Shown piece by piece: positions 8,848-18,126 of a DNA stretch of 64,000 nt. Origin of the DNA: Nitrosomonas oligotropha (GTDB lineage: Bacteria > Pseudomonadota > Gammaproteobacteria > Burkholderiales > Nitrosomonadaceae); contig NZ_FNOE01000005.1 in assembly GCF_900106555.1 (NCBI RefSeq), forward strand, positions 90,975 through 154,974. The letters run 5' to 3'. Below the pieces are notes generated by a model that had not been told where the DNA came from, made no database searches, and was given only the letters and a program-made list of their open reading frames with translations. Each line of letters starts with the position of its first letter. Position 1 is the first letter of the stretch. A program made the translations under genes and the position numbers.

Positions 8848-10353
8848 ATGATTGAAGCTGACTTTCCGCTGCTGAGCCTGACAATTATTGTTCCACTTTT
8901 AGGAGCCGTATTGGCCGGATCAATACGAAACACTGATTTCTCAAAACAAGTTGCTCTTTTTGTCGCCGTCCTATCGCTCCTTCTGACCATTTGTGCCCTC
9001 ATTTTATTTGATGCCGGTAAGAACGAATTTCAGCTTGTTGAACGCCGCGCGTGGATTCCAATTTTGAATATTGAATATCTGATTGGCGTTGATGGCATTT
9101 CAGTTTTATTTCTCCCGATGACAGCATTGCTGACCATCATCACGATGCTGGCATCATGGAACACGATTTCCCATTCCGCACGCTTTCATTTTTCTTTGTT
9201 ACTGGCGCTCGAAGGTGTCAGTATCGGCATATTCTGCGCTTTGGATACGGTGTTATTTTTCCTGTTCTGGGAGCTTACGTTACCGCCCTTCTTCTTCTTG
9301 ATCGGCTTATGGGGAATAGGTTCGCAACGGCGCAGCGCAGCAATGAAATATACCTTGTTCATGTTATCCGGCGGCGTCACCTTGCTGTTGGCGATCATTG
9401 TATTGGCGACAAATCATGCTATACAATCCGGCGGGCAAATCCCTGCGGACTTGTCCTTCAGCTTACCTATCCTACTTGAGACCGCTTTACCGCAGGATCT
9501 GCAGAAACTCGTCTTTCTCTTGTTGTTATTCGGTTTCGCCGTGAAATCGCCGCTTGTTCCGTTGCATACATGGTTACCGACAGTCGCGGCCGAAGGCCCA
9601 ACACATGTTGTCGCTATTCTTGTGGGCTTGAAATTGGGTATTTATGGCATTTTACGGTTCGCGATGCCACTAGCACCCCTTGCTACCATGGAATATAGCT
9701 GGATTTTGAGCGTCATTGGCGCTTTTACTCTAATTTACGGCGCTTTGATCGCGCTGCAACAAACCAACTTGCGGCGTCTGCTCGCGTATGCCAGCGTCAG
9801 TCACGTCGGATTGGTTATGGTTGGTGTTGCATCACTGAACATACAAGGATTCCAAGGCGCAATTTTTCAGTTGTTGAACTTTACGCTGGTTGCCAGTTCC
9901 CTGATGCTGATTGCCGGTTTTATACAACATCGGCTTGGCAGTACCGAAGCCATTCACTTGGGTGGGCTTGCTAAAGTAATGCCGAAATTGACTGCCTTCT
10001 ATTTTCTATTTGCCTTAGCCAGTATCGGAGTACCCGGCACCAGCGGTTTCCCGGCGGAATTACTGATGATCCTTGGCGCAATCAGCGCACATTCCGTTTT
10101 AGGTGTCGCCGCGTTATCGGGTGCGATATTAAGCGCTGCCTATATGCTTTCCTATACGCGCAGGACTTTCTTGGGGCCGATCATTCATGATGATGTGAAA
10201 CAAGTGATTGATCTGCAATCGCGCGAAATGATTTTACTACTCATTCCGGCGCTGCTAATATTAGCTCTAGGTTTTTATCCAGATTACATTCTTAATATAA
10301 ATCAAATTGCTTCGGAAGAATGGCTATCTCGATTAACCTTAACGACCCACTAG
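8848..10353 (+). CDS. NuoM-like membrane subunit, third of its type in the operon
   Basis: This 501-residue NuoM/MrpD-family membrane protein keeps both key motifs: glutamate in FLFWELTLPPFFFLIG and lysine in GFAVKSPLVPLHTWLP. The helix GLKLGIYGILRF is also typical. The start ATG follows the previous stop by one base, so the two genes are probably translationally coupled. With the NuoM-like gene at 918, dabB and the 7251 gene, it brings the channel-type subunits in this operon to four, whereas a minimal DAB system uses one. Its C terminus is short and ends near the last helix. Confidence 0.85.
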   Translation: MIEADFPLLSLTIIVPLLGAVLAGSIRNTDFSKQVALFVAVLSLLLTICALILFDAGKNEFQLVERRAWIPILNIEYLIGVDGISVLFLPMTALLTIITMLASWNTISHSARFHFSLLLALEGVSIGIFCALDTVLFFLFWELTLPPFFFLIGLWGIGSQRRSAAMKYTLFMLSGGVTLLLAIIVLATNHAIQSGGQIPADLSFSLPILLETALPQDLQKLVFLLLLFGFAVKSPLVPLHTWLPTVAAEGPTHVVAILVGLKLGIYGILRFAMPLAPLATMEYSWILSVIGAFTLIYGALIALQQTNLRRLLAYASVSHVGLVMVGVASLNIQGFQGAIFQLLNFTLVASSLMLIAGFIQHRLGSTEAIHLGGLAKVMPKLTAFYFLFALASIGVPGTSGFPAELLMILGAISAHSVLGVAALSGAILSAAYMLSYTRRTFLGPIIHDDVKQVIDLQSREMILLLIPALLILALGFYPDYILNINQIASEEWLSRLTLTTH

Positions 10354-10401
10354 ATATAAGCTCATAATTAATAAAATATGCTAAATTTTTTTAGGAGAAT
10401 G

Positions 10402-11451
10402 ATGAAAAATTCGAATACAGGAATCGATTATTTACTCGATTTAAATGCAAAACATTCGCAAGCTTTCATGGACTTGGCCACAGAGCGCCGCAGATACCGA
10501 GGGGAACATCCAACTGAGATAGCCGCATTAAAATGTATGGATGGCCGATTGCACTTACCGGTTATGACACAAACCGCCCTTGGGATCATTCAACCATTCC
10601 GCAATCTGGGTGGTATTTTTGATTTGGGCTGGCCATTCTTTCAGGCTGCTATCGATAATTGGGTTGAGTATTCCATCAGCCGCGGCAGACATTGTTTAGT
10701 CTTTGTGACTTATCACTTTGCACGTGGCGATACGCATCGCGGTTGTCGTGGCTTTCATTATGATACGGAAGCGGCAAAAGCTGCAGCTGTTAAGCTAAAA
10801 AATCAATTTCAATCAGTGTATGGTAAAAACGGCGCAGTAATGCCTATCGTATGCGGCATTGAAACTGACTTGGACGCTTTGATTCTTCATGGTGAAGACG
10901 GTCGCTCCATTGATTTAGCCAATGCAAAAGAATCGTCCCAGCTCGAGCTTGAAGAAATGCTCCGGTCGCTCTATCCCACGATGCCCGAACGAATTATCCG
11001 GGATTTGATGCCGTTGGTGCGAGGAAATATTAAACACGTTGCCGAGATCCGGGCAACAAACCGCCCCGTCGAAGAGGCTGAGCACAAGGAATGGGTCCTC
11101 GGTGTGGGACGCGGTTTTGATTGGTTACATGTGATTAATACAGCATTTATCGTCGGTCCTTTTGATCCGAATCTTTCCGTCGCGATTGAAACTGCAGCCA
11201 AGCTTCTCAAGAATAATATTGATGAAGGCCGGATTGATGCTGATGGTGTGGTGCTGTTGACTTCCGGGGTGTATCGCGATGAGGCCGGCCCAGAATATCT
11301 CTTAGCGAAAGAAAAAGCGATGTTTCTCAGCAAATTTGCGCTCAATATTATCAAGGAGAAAGTTCCGGATCTAGCACCTCATTTGCAAATACTGACAGCT
11401 TGTAATAACTTACATACCAGAAAACTCGAAGTGATTGAGAGGGTTGGGTAA
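10402..11451 (+). CDS. Beta-carbonic-anhydrase-like protein ending the DAB-type operon
   Basis: This soluble protein of 349 residues has the zinc-site pattern of beta-class carbonic anhydrases: Cys45-x-Asp47-x-Arg49 (KCMDGRL) and His112-x-x-Cys115 (THRGC), about 67 residues apart. The following FRNLGG resembles the glycine-rich strand after the first motif in that fold. A CO2/bicarbonate role fits both the motif and its place after dabAB. The ATG at 10402 is chosen because AGGAG sits 4 bases upstream; ATG 10399 and ATG 10378 are alternatives, the last with no binding site. The C-terminal 200 residues have no motif I recognise. It could also be a regulatory or inactive homologue. Confidence 0.7.
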   Translation: MKNSNTGIDYLLDLNAKHSQAFMDLATERRRYRGEHPTEIAALKCMDGRLHLPVMTQTALGIIQPFRNLGGIFDLGWPFFQAAIDNWVEYSISRGRHCLVFVTYHFARGDTHRGCRGFHYDTEAAKAAAVKLKNQFQSVYGKNGAVMPIVCGIETDLDALILHGEDGRSIDLANAKESSQLELEEMLRSLYPTMPERIIRDLMPLVRGNIKHVAEIRATNRPVEEAEHKEWVLGVGRGFDWLHVINTAFIVGPFDPNLSVAIETAAKLLKNNIDEGRIDADGVVLLTSGVYRDEAGPEYLLAKEKAMFLSKFALNIIKEKVPDLAPHLQILTACNNLHTRKLEVIERVG

Positions 11452-11753
11452 GGGTGGTAAGCAATGAGTAATACTCGATGCAAGCTTCTCAATGTAACTC
11501 ATAGATAAGCATGCTGGATTGTTTAAAAAACAAAAAATGATTACTCCTATAATAAATGGTCATTACAGATTAGTTTCATAAACTGGTTTGTTTTGGCCAT
11601 TTCTTTTATGTATTGCCGCAATTAGATTAATTTTGGATAGGAGGTAACTACTTATTTTATTGGCATCATAGCTTAGATTAAAAAAATCAATGTTATGTGC
11701 ATATATCTCTTAGATTTACAATTTATCGCTGTTCCAACAAAAGGAGAAGTGCT
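11452..11753. other. Intergenic region before the small acidic gene
   Basis: These 302 bases are AT-rich and hold no open frame of note and no strong terminator hairpin. The small acidic gene that follows has its own ribosome binding site, so it may be read from a promoter here or from read-through of the inorganic-carbon operon. Confidence 0.4.
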
Positions 11754-11981
11754 ATGGGTTTATCTGATTGGTTGACAAGTCTTTTCAGTTCTAAAAACGA
11801 TGAAGAGAATAAAACAAACGAGAACAACATAGAAAGTGATGATAAAGATCAGGCTGGCAGCGATTCAATACTGCAAGATGTATCTGAAATCAAGCCGGAA
11901 AGCATTGAGTCTGAGATTCAAGCAAGTAGCGAGGCGGATATATTGCATAATAACGATGAGCCTCAAGAAACAAGTCTCTAA
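11754..11981 (+). CDS. Small highly acidic protein, unknown function
   Basis: This protein of 75 residues has a short amphipathic N terminus (MGLSDWLTSLFSSKN) followed by a low-complexity Glu/Asp/Ser/Asn tail that is probably disordered. The ATG at 11754 is chosen over an upstream start because AGGAG lies 9 bases before it. It sits between the DAB-type operon and a terminator hairpin on the same strand. I do not recognise the family. The N-terminal helix could bind a membrane or a partner protein, but that is a guess. Confidence 0.55.
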   Translation: MGLSDWLTSLFSSKNDEENKTNENNIESDDKDQAGSDSILQDVSEIKPESIESEIQASSEADILHNNDEPQETSL

Positions 11982-12073
11982 TAAACCTACACTATTTGAT
12001 ATAAAAATATATTTCGTGCGGTAACATACGATTACGAAAATCAAATAAACAGTAAAAATCTTATAATTACAAA

Positions 12074-12101
12074 TGCAGGAATTATTTTCCTGCAATATTT
12101 T
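12074..12101 (+). terminator. Rho-independent-type terminator
   Basis: The arms TGCAGGAA (12074-12081) and TTCCTGCA (12087-12094) pair perfectly over 8 bases with a 5-base loop, followed by a T-rich stretch. It is placed to end transcripts of the small acidic gene and any read-through from the inorganic-carbon operon. Confidence 0.6.
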
Positions 12102-12228
12102 CATATTCAACATCTTAAAACAGACATGCGTGGTCGGCGCTTGATTCCGTGTTGATTTAACCGGCAGTGATGAATGGCCATATCGCTTCAGTTTTCACAA
12201 GAATCAGCTACCTGGTTAATGGTACCTG

Positions 12229-12517
12229 CATAATTCCGCAGCATTCCAAGCTAAATTCCTTACACGCGATCTGCAAGCCGGAATCATTACAGGCGCAATG
12301 GCAATTCCCTTGTCCGCAGGTATTCTTTGATGTCTGACTATCCAATAATAGTGTGCACACTGCTGGTCTACCAGACCGGTATTCTTAAAGGTTTGCGCTG
12401 GCACTGGCAATGTATGGCATCGTCAACCTGATTGTACTGCGCTATGCTAATGACCTTAGAACCAGAGCGATCATAAAAAAATATGAACGATTTGCTAGCA
12501 AAGGCGGCGCAAATTAG
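12229..12517 (+). pseudogene. Decayed SulP-type anion transporter remnant
   Basis: One frame (12229-12330) reads HNSAAFQAKFLTRDL then QAGIITGAMAIPLSAGIL and stop. This matches the start of SulP-family anion transporters, where a conserved RDLxAGIxxGxxAIPL motif begins the first membrane helix. Further stops and frame changes follow. A second open stretch (12395-12517) ends a hydrophobic segment with a basic tail and may or may not be from the same gene. The rest of a transporter of about 500 residues is missing. Some SulP proteins import bicarbonate, which is suggestive next to a DAB locus, but the original substrate cannot be read. Confidence 0.6.
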
Positions 12518-12523
12518 CGAATT

Positions 12524-12967
12524 TTATCCGGGTTGCGAATGCTCCGGCAGTTTGAGAATGGCTTCCGCGTTGCTGCTTGAAAAAACCTTACTGGCTGCTT
12601 GTTGCCACGGCAGCCACATGAAGTTTAAATGTTCTCTGGCGGCAATCCGGACGGGCACAATGCCGGGTAAGCGTAATCCAAACACATGCTCGGTATTGAA
12701 CCGGACATCCGGTCCATAGCGCCAGCGCCACTCTTCGTAAATTTCATAGCGATTTTCAGTTTGCCAATCAGTCAGCGCATAATCGGCAACGTTCAAACCG
12801 GTTTCCTCAAACACTTCCCGTGCTGCTGTCTGTATCAGTGTTTCACCAGAATCCTGGCTTCCGGTAACCGATTGCCAGTAACCGGGATGATCGGCGCGCT
12901 CCAGCAATAAAACCTGTAGATCGGCAGTATGAATCACCACCAACACAGATACCGGTATTTTGTACAT
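12524..12967 (-). CDS. nudB: Dihydroneopterin triphosphate diphosphatase (Nudix)
   Basis: NudB removes pyrophosphate from dihydroneopterin triphosphate in folate synthesis. The 147-residue protein begins YKIPVSVLVVIHT, typical of NudB. It carries a full Nudix box, GSQDSGETLIQ followed by AAREVFEETGL, at about residues 37-59. A Trp-rich C-terminal half (WRWRYGPDVRFNTEH, LNFMWLPWQQA) matches the family. It lies 20 bases downstream of aspS on the same strand, a pairing seen in related bacteria. A TTG two codons upstream (12973) is an alternative start; ATG 12967 is chosen. Confidence 0.9.
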   Translation of the reverse strand: MYKIPVSVLVVIHTADLQVLLLERADHPGYWQSVTGSQDSGETLIQTAAREVFEETGLNVADYALTDWQTENRYEIYEEWRWRYGPDVRFNTEHVFGLRLPGIVPVRIAAREHLNFMWLPWQQAASKVFSSSNAEAILKLPEHSQPG

Positions 12968-12987
12968 CAGCAAACACCGGCTGTCAG

Positions 12988-14769
12988 TTAACTAGGCTTG
13001 GTTTCAACCTGCCGTAAACGGATACTCAATTCCCGCAGTTGTTTTTCATCCACGGTGCTGGGCGCATGCGTTAACAAGCACTGGGCGCGCTGCGTTTTAG
13101 GGAACGCGATCACGTCCCGGATTGATTCCGAGCCGGTCATCATCGTCAAAATGCGATCCAAGCCGAAAGCAATCCCGCCGTGCGGCGGAGCGCCGTATTG
13201 CAGCGCTTCCAGCAAGAAACCGAATTTCTCTTGCGCTTCCGGTTCGGAGATATTGAGTGCGCGAAACACCTTGGACTGCACTTCCTGGCGATGTATACGC
13301 ACCGATCCGCCGCCGATTTCGGAGCCATTCAGCACCATGTCGTACGCTTTGGAAAGCGCCTTGCCCGGATCGGTTTCGAGCAAATCTTCGTGCCCGTCGG
13401 CCGGAGATGTAAATGGATGATGCAGTGCTTGCCAGCGATTTTCTTCCTCGTCTCGTTCAAACATTGGGAAATCAACCACCCATAAGGGTTTCCAGCCGGA
13501 TTCCGCGTGCCCGTGCTGATGTCCGATTTTGATACGCAAGGCACCGAGCGATTCGTTGACGACCTTGGTCTTATCCGCGCCAAAGAAAATCAAATCGCCA
13601 TTCTGCGCCTGGGTGCGCGCCAGAATGGTTTTAATCGTTTCTTCCGGTAAGAATTTCAAAATCGGCGATTGCAATCCTTCTACGCCATCGGCCAGATTAT
13701 TGACTTTGATGTACGCCAGACCTTTGGCGCCGTAAATTGCGACAAAGCTGGTGTAATCATCGATTTCCTTGCGTGACAATTCCCCGCCCCTGGGCACGCG
13801 TAGTGCCGCAACACGGCCATCGGTTTTTTCCGCAGCTTCACGGAATACCTTGAATGGAACATCTTTCATGATGTCGGTTAATTCGGTGAATTCCAGCGGA
13901 ACACGCAAATCCGGCTTGTCCGAACCGTATTTGTGCATGGCATCGGCATAAGTCAGGCGCGGGAAAGGATCGGGTAAATCGACATTGCTCACGGTTTTGA
14001 ACAAACCGCGAATCATTCCTTCCATCAGCGACATGATCTCATCCGCTGACAGAAACGAAGTTTCAATATCGATTTGCGTAAATTCCGGTTGCCGGTCGGC
14101 ACGCAGATCTTCATCGCGGAAACAGCGCGTGATCTGATAATACCGGTCGAATCCGGATACCATCAGAAGCTGTTTAAACAATTGCGGTGATTGCGGCAAG
14201 GCAAAGAAATGACCGGCATTCACCCGTGACGGCACCAGATAATCGCGCGCGCCTTCCGGTGTGGATTTGGTCAACATCGGCGTTTCGATGTCGAGAAATC
14301 CGTGCTGATCCAAAAACACACGCACCGCCATCGCTACTTTATGCCGCAAACGCAGATTCGATTGCATAGTGGGACGGCGTAAATCCAGATAACGATGTTC
14401 CAGCCGCACCGCTTCGCTGATATTGTCGTCGTCCATCAGGAATGGCGGTGTCAGTGATGGATTCAATACCTCAATGGTTGCCACCAGAATCTCAATCTCA
14501 CCGCTGACCAGCGCGGTATTGATCGTTCCTTCGGGACGCTTTCTCACTTTACCGGTAATTTGCAGCACATATTCATTGCGTATTTTTTCCGCAACTTGAA
14601 ATGTTTCCACATTATCGGGATCGCACACGATCTGTACCAATCCTTCACGATCGCGCAAATCAATGAAGATCACACCACCATGATCCCTGCGCCGGTGCAC
14701 CCAGCCAAAAAGAGTTACAGTTTGACCAAGATACCCGGTGTTAATGGCTCCACAGTAATTTGTACGCAT
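12988..14769 (-). CDS. aspS: Aspartyl-tRNA synthetase
   Basis: This class II aminoacyl-tRNA synthetase charges tRNA-Asp. At 593 residues it has the bacterial-type length. The N-terminal OB-fold anticodon-binding domain ([16 protein letters not shown]) comes first. Motif 2 follows as [17 protein letters not shown] near residue 220, then the bacterial GAD insertion domain. Motif 3 (GIAFGLDRI) is near residue 530. Bacteria without GatCAB often use a discriminating form, but the class cannot be decided from what I see. It is probably co-transcribed with nudB downstream. Confidence 0.97.
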   Translation of the reverse strand: MRTNYCGAINTGYLGQTVTLFGWVHRRRDHGGVIFIDLRDREGLVQIVCDPDNVETFQVAEKIRNEYVLQITGKVRKRPEGTINTALVSGEIEILVATIEVLNPSLTPPFLMDDDNISEAVRLEHRYLDLRRPTMQSNLRLRHKVAMAVRVFLDQHGFLDIETPMLTKSTPEGARDYLVPSRVNAGHFFALPQSPQLFKQLLMVSGFDRYYQITRCFRDEDLRADRQPEFTQIDIETSFLSADEIMSLMEGMIRGLFKTVSNVDLPDPFPRLTYADAMHKYGSDKPDLRVPLEFTELTDIMKDVPFKVFREAAEKTDGRVAALRVPRGGELSRKEIDDYTSFVAIYGAKGLAYIKVNNLADGVEGLQSPILKFLPEETIKTILARTQAQNGDLIFFGADKTKVVNESLGALRIKIGHQHGHAESGWKPLWVVDFPMFERDEEENRWQALHHPFTSPADGHEDLLETDPGKALSKAYDMVLNGSEIGGGSVRIHRQEVQSKVFRALNISEPEAQEKFGFLLEALQYGAPPHGGIAFGLDRILTMMTGSESIRDVIAFPKTQRAQCLLTHAPSTVDEKQLRELSIRLRQVETKPS

Positions 14770-14871
14770 AATTCTATTCAGTAGTCAGAATGGTGAGATG
14801 AGTGATTTTTTCGGTATTACCGGCAGTTGCCCAGTACATACATCGCATTTTATTCAGATATTGCGAATCCG

Positions 14872-15177
14872 CTAGTCAGCAGCTGCCGTGGAAGCGGAAT
14901 TGCTTTCTGTTGTTGCCGGTGAATCCGCAGCGGCAGATGCCGCGGGTTGTGTACTTTCTTTTGCGCTGGCTTTGGATTCCGTTTTCTGTGTTTTATTATT
15001 CTTAAAGTCAGTGACATACCAGCCGCTTCCTTTTAGCTGAAATCCAGCTGCAGAAATACGCTTCACATAATTGCTGCTGCCGCAGACAGGACAAACCGCA
15101 ATGGGTGCATCGTTAATTTTTTGCAAGTGTTCTTTCTCGGCACCGCATGAATTGCATAGATATTCATAAATAGGCAT
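14872..15177 (-). CDS. FmdB-type zinc ribbon protein
   Basis: This 101-residue protein starts with MPIYEYLCNSCG and has CPVCGSSN about 25 residues later, the two-CxxC zinc ribbon of the FmdB/CxxC_CXXC_SSSS family of putative regulators. Residues 60-101 are a low-complexity Lys/Ser/Ala/Thr tail. ATG 15177 is chosen over longer frames because GGAGGT lies 5 bases upstream and the family always starts MPxYEY. It sits just upstream of aspS on the same strand, a common arrangement in betaproteobacteria. No enzymatic role is known for the family. Confidence 0.88.
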   Translation of the reverse strand: MPIYEYLCNSCGAEKEHLQKINDAPIAVCPVCGSSNYVKRISAAGFQLKGSGWYVTDFKNNKTQKTESKASAKESTQPAASAAADSPATTESNSASTAAAD

Positions 15178-15416
15178 AGTGACCTCCAACAATCCAATAT
15201 TGAGAAACCGGGTATTATACCTTAACCGCCCCTGTTGAATAGGCATCCATGCTGTTCCGGTATCCGCGCCTCTCAACATACAGCAGAGTCGAAACCATTG
15301 TTCAGGCCGTTTCTACAATGATGACTTTATCTATTTGACAAACCGAGAGAATTCAAACTATATTCACTACAACTTTAGGACACTTCCAGCTTTACCCCTA
15401 CCCAAGGAGAATATGT

Positions 15417-16112
15417 ATGATCCGCTCTGCCATTTCTGTTGCTTGCTGTTTGACTATTCTGAGTTATTCCACGATTGCTGCCAGCTCACTCGTATCCAGC
15501 ACTTTCGATAGCGATGCCGATGGCTGGAGCGGACTCACAACGGATGGTTCTTCTTCCTGGTCGGTCATCACCAGCGGTTTATTGCCCGCACACAGCGCAG
15601 ACGGCGTACCTGCCGGTTCCATTACGCTCGCCGATCCCGATTCGCAATGGACATATTTTAGCGCTCCCGGAAAATTCCTTGGCGATCAAAGCGCTGCTTT
15701 TGGCGGCAGCCTTCAATTCGATAGCCGGTATGTGGTTGCGGGCACGAGTTACGCCAATGAAGCGGAAATTGTCTTAAAGGGCGCCGGACTGACGCTGGTT
15801 TATGAAGCCACTAACAGCTTGCCAGCCGTTTGGACGCATTTCGATGCCGCACTCGTGGCAGATACTTGGCGAGTTGCCGATACTTTTTCCGGCGCTTTGG
15901 CCACCGATGCGCAATTACTCGCTGTTCTTTCCAACCTGAATGCGCTTTGGATCAATGCCGAGCACTTTACACCGGTAACGGAAGTCATTGCTCTGGATAA
16001 CGTCAGTTTCCTATCACCGGTACCCGAGCCTGAGATCTACACCCTGTTGCTCGCCGGATTGGGGTTGCTCGGTTTTGTCGCTTACCGCAGAGAAACACTA
16101 CAAACAGAGTAA
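15417..16112 (+). CDS. PEP-CTERM sorting-domain secreted protein
   Basis: This exported protein of 231 residues has a signal peptide (hydrophobic residues 5-22, then Ala-Ala-Ser-Ser). A beta-rich Ser/Asp-containing body follows. The C terminus is a PEP-CTERM signal: VPEPEIYTLL, a hydrophobic LAGLGLLGFVAY helix, then RRE. Such proteins are sorted and processed by an exosortase, which is not in this window, and often end up at the surface or in exopolysaccharide. The start follows AAGGAGAAT; ATG 15413 is in another frame. Its stop directly abuts the stop of convergent hslU with no space for a terminator. Confidence 0.85.
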   Translation: MIRSAISVACCLTILSYSTIAASSLVSSTFDSDADGWSGLTTDGSSSWSVITSGLLPAHSADGVPAGSITLADPDSQWTYFSAPGKFLGDQSAAFGGSLQFDSRYVVAGTSYANEAEIVLKGAGLTLVYEATNSLPAVWTHFDAALVADTWRVADTFSGALATDAQLLAVLSNLNALWINAEHFTPVTEVIALDNVSFLSPVPEPEIYTLLLAGLGLLGFVAYRRETLQTE

Positions 16113-17444
16113 TTACAACACGTAGCGCGCCAAGTCTTCGCTTTGCGACAAATCTTTAAGGCGCTGATCAACATACGCTGCATCAATCACAATCGTCTTT
16201 CCACTGTGTTTTGGTGCATCGTATGAGATATCTTCCAGCAGTTTCTCCATCACTGTATGCAATCGCCGGGCACCGATGTTTTCTGTTTTGCTGTTTACGG
16301 AAAAGGCAATTTCAGCCAAGCGTTTGATTGCATCATCGCCGAATTGCAATGTAACACCTTCCGTGGCCAGCAGCGCTTCGTATTGGCGGGTCAGGCAAGC
16401 ATCGGTATTAGTGAGTATCTGCTCAAAATCACTGACGCTCAGACTAGTCAACTCAACGCGAATCGGGAAACGCCCTTGCAACTCGGGAATCAAATCGGAT
16501 GGTTTGGACATATGAAACGCGCCGCTGGCGACAAACAGGATATGGTCGGTTTTGATCATGCCATATTTGGTTGAAACGGTCGTTCCCTCAACCAGAGGCA
16601 GCAAATCGCGCTGCACCCCCTGACGGGAAACATCGCCACCGGTATGCCCTGCCCGGCTGGCAATTTTGTCGATTTCATCGAGAAAAACGATGCCGTTCTG
16701 TTCCACATTCTGGATCGCCGTTAGCTTCAATTCCTCATCGTTCACCATTTTCGCCGCTTCTTCTTCGAGAAGAATTTTTCTCGCTTCACGGATTGTCAGC
16801 TTCCGGGTTTTCTTGCGTTCCCCGGTCATATTCTGGAACATGCCTTGAATTTGCGAGGTCAAGTCTTCCATTCCCGGTGGAGCGAAGATTTCCATATTGG
16901 CGCGCGGCGCGGCCAATTCAATTTCGATCTCTTTGTCATCCAGCTCACCTTCGCGCAGTTTCTTGCGGAATTTCTGCCGTGTCGAGCTATCCCGGTCTTC
17001 GGTGGTCGTGTGTACATCAAAATCCCTGGCAACGGGCAATAAGGCATCAAGAATGCGGTCTTCCGCCCGGTCTTCCGCCAGCGGTTGCTTTTTACGGGTT
17101 TCATTTTCGCGCGATTCTTTAACGGCGGTTTCGGCCAGATCGCGGATGATCGAATCGACATCACGTCCGACATAGCCGACTTCGGTAAATTTAGTCGCTT
17201 CAATCTTGATGAAAGGCGCATTTGCGAGTTTTGCCAGACGCCGCGCAATCTCAGTTTTACCGACCCCGGTCGGACCAATCATCAGAATATTTTTCGGCGT
17301 AATTTCCTGACGCAGCGGATCGGCAACTTGCTGCCTGCGCCAGCGGTTTCTCAAGGCAATAGCCACGGCACGCTTAGCTGCATCCTGGCCGATAATATGT
17401 TTGTCCAACTCATGGACAATTTCCTGCGGGGTCATTTGCGACAT
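16113..17444 (-). CDS. hslU: ATP-dependent protease ATPase subunit HslU
   Basis: HslU is the AAA+ unfoldase that feeds substrates into the HslV peptidase. The 443-residue protein begins with the typical [16 protein letters not shown]. It has Walker [10 protein letters not shown] near residue 60, the pore motif GYVGRD near residue 90, the intermediate domain at about 110-240, and Walker [15 protein letters not shown]. The C-terminal LARYVL tail docks in HslV and is intact. hslV lies 94 bases upstream on the same strand. Confidence 0.97.
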   Translation of the reverse strand: MSQMTPQEIVHELDKHIIGQDAAKRAVAIALRNRWRRQQVADPLRQEITPKNILMIGPTGVGKTEIARRLAKLANAPFIKIEATKFTEVGYVGRDVDSIIRDLAETAVKESRENETRKKQPLAEDRAEDRILDALLPVARDFDVHTTTEDRDSSTRQKFRKKLREGELDDKEIEIELAAPRANMEIFAPPGMEDLTSQIQGMFQNMTGERKKTRKLTIREARKILLEEEAAKMVNDEELKLTAIQNVEQNGIVFLDEIDKIASRAGHTGGDVSRQGVQRDLLPLVEGTTVSTKYGMIKTDHILFVASGAFHMSKPSDLIPELQGRFPIRVELTSLSVSDFEQILTNTDACLTRQYEALLATEGVTLQFGDDAIKRLAEIAFSVNSKTENIGARRLHTVMEKLLEDISYDAPKHSGKTIVIDAAYVDQRLKDLSQSEDLARYVL

Positions 17445-17538
17445 GGTTTTAATTCTGTGATATGTGTGATGTAAATAGAGTGCTCAAATACCGTTCTCAG
17501 GTTGGATCCTTACAACGGTATCGAGCGATTACCAGATA

Positions 17539-18060
17539 TCAATCAATGGTTTCGATAATATGATCCTGGTTGGTATAAATGCAGATATCGCCCGCGATGG
17601 TGAGGGCTTTTTTCACGATATCCTTCGATGGCAAATCGGTATTTTCCAATAGCGCACGCGCTGCTGCCAACGCATACGATCCGCCGCTGCCGATGGCGGC
17701 AATACCCAGTTCAGGCTCAATAATATCGCCAGCGCCGGTTACAATCAGCGTGGCGTCTTCATTGGCAACCACCAGCATGGCTTCTAGTCTGCGTAAGATC
17801 CGGTCGGTACGCCAATCCTTGGCGAGCTCAACCGCGGCGCGCATGATATGTCCATGATGCGCTTCCAATTTACCCTCAAAGCGCTCAAACAGTGTGAACG
17901 CATCCGCAGTGCCGCCGGCAAATCCCGCCAGAATTTTGTCGTGATAGAGTCTGCGCACTTTACGCGCACTGGATTTGGCCACCACTGCCCCCAACGTTAC
18001 TTGGCCATCTCCACCGAGGGCCACCTGATTTCCGCGTCTTACTGAAACAATTGTTGTCAT
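17539..18060 (-). CDS. hslV: ATP-dependent protease proteolytic subunit HslV
   Basis: HslV is the threonine peptidase core of the HslUV protease. After removal of Met the mature protein starts [12 protein letters not shown], giving the catalytic N-terminal threonine. Other family marks are GDGQVTLG and [15 protein letters not shown]. At 173 residues it is full length. It precedes hslU, as in most proteobacteria, and both genes follow xerC on the same strand. Confidence 0.97.
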   Translation of the reverse strand: MTTIVSVRRGNQVALGGDGQVTLGAVVAKSSARKVRRLYHDKILAGFAGGTADAFTLFERFEGKLEAHHGHIMRAAVELAKDWRTDRILRRLEAMLVVANEDATLIVTGAGDIIEPELGIAAIGSGGSYALAAARALLENTDLPSKDIVKKALTIAGDICIYTNQDHIIETID

Positions 18061-18126
18061 GGCATTCGTATTATTCGTTACAAAATCGCATTATAACGTA
18101 TAAAACCGGGCTGATTCCGGTAGAAG

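Noticed and set aside
918..10353. Reading the NuoL/NuoM-like genes as part of respiratory complex I
   Set aside because: No nuoA-K, nuoB-I or NADH-binding genes are adjacent, while dabA lies between them.
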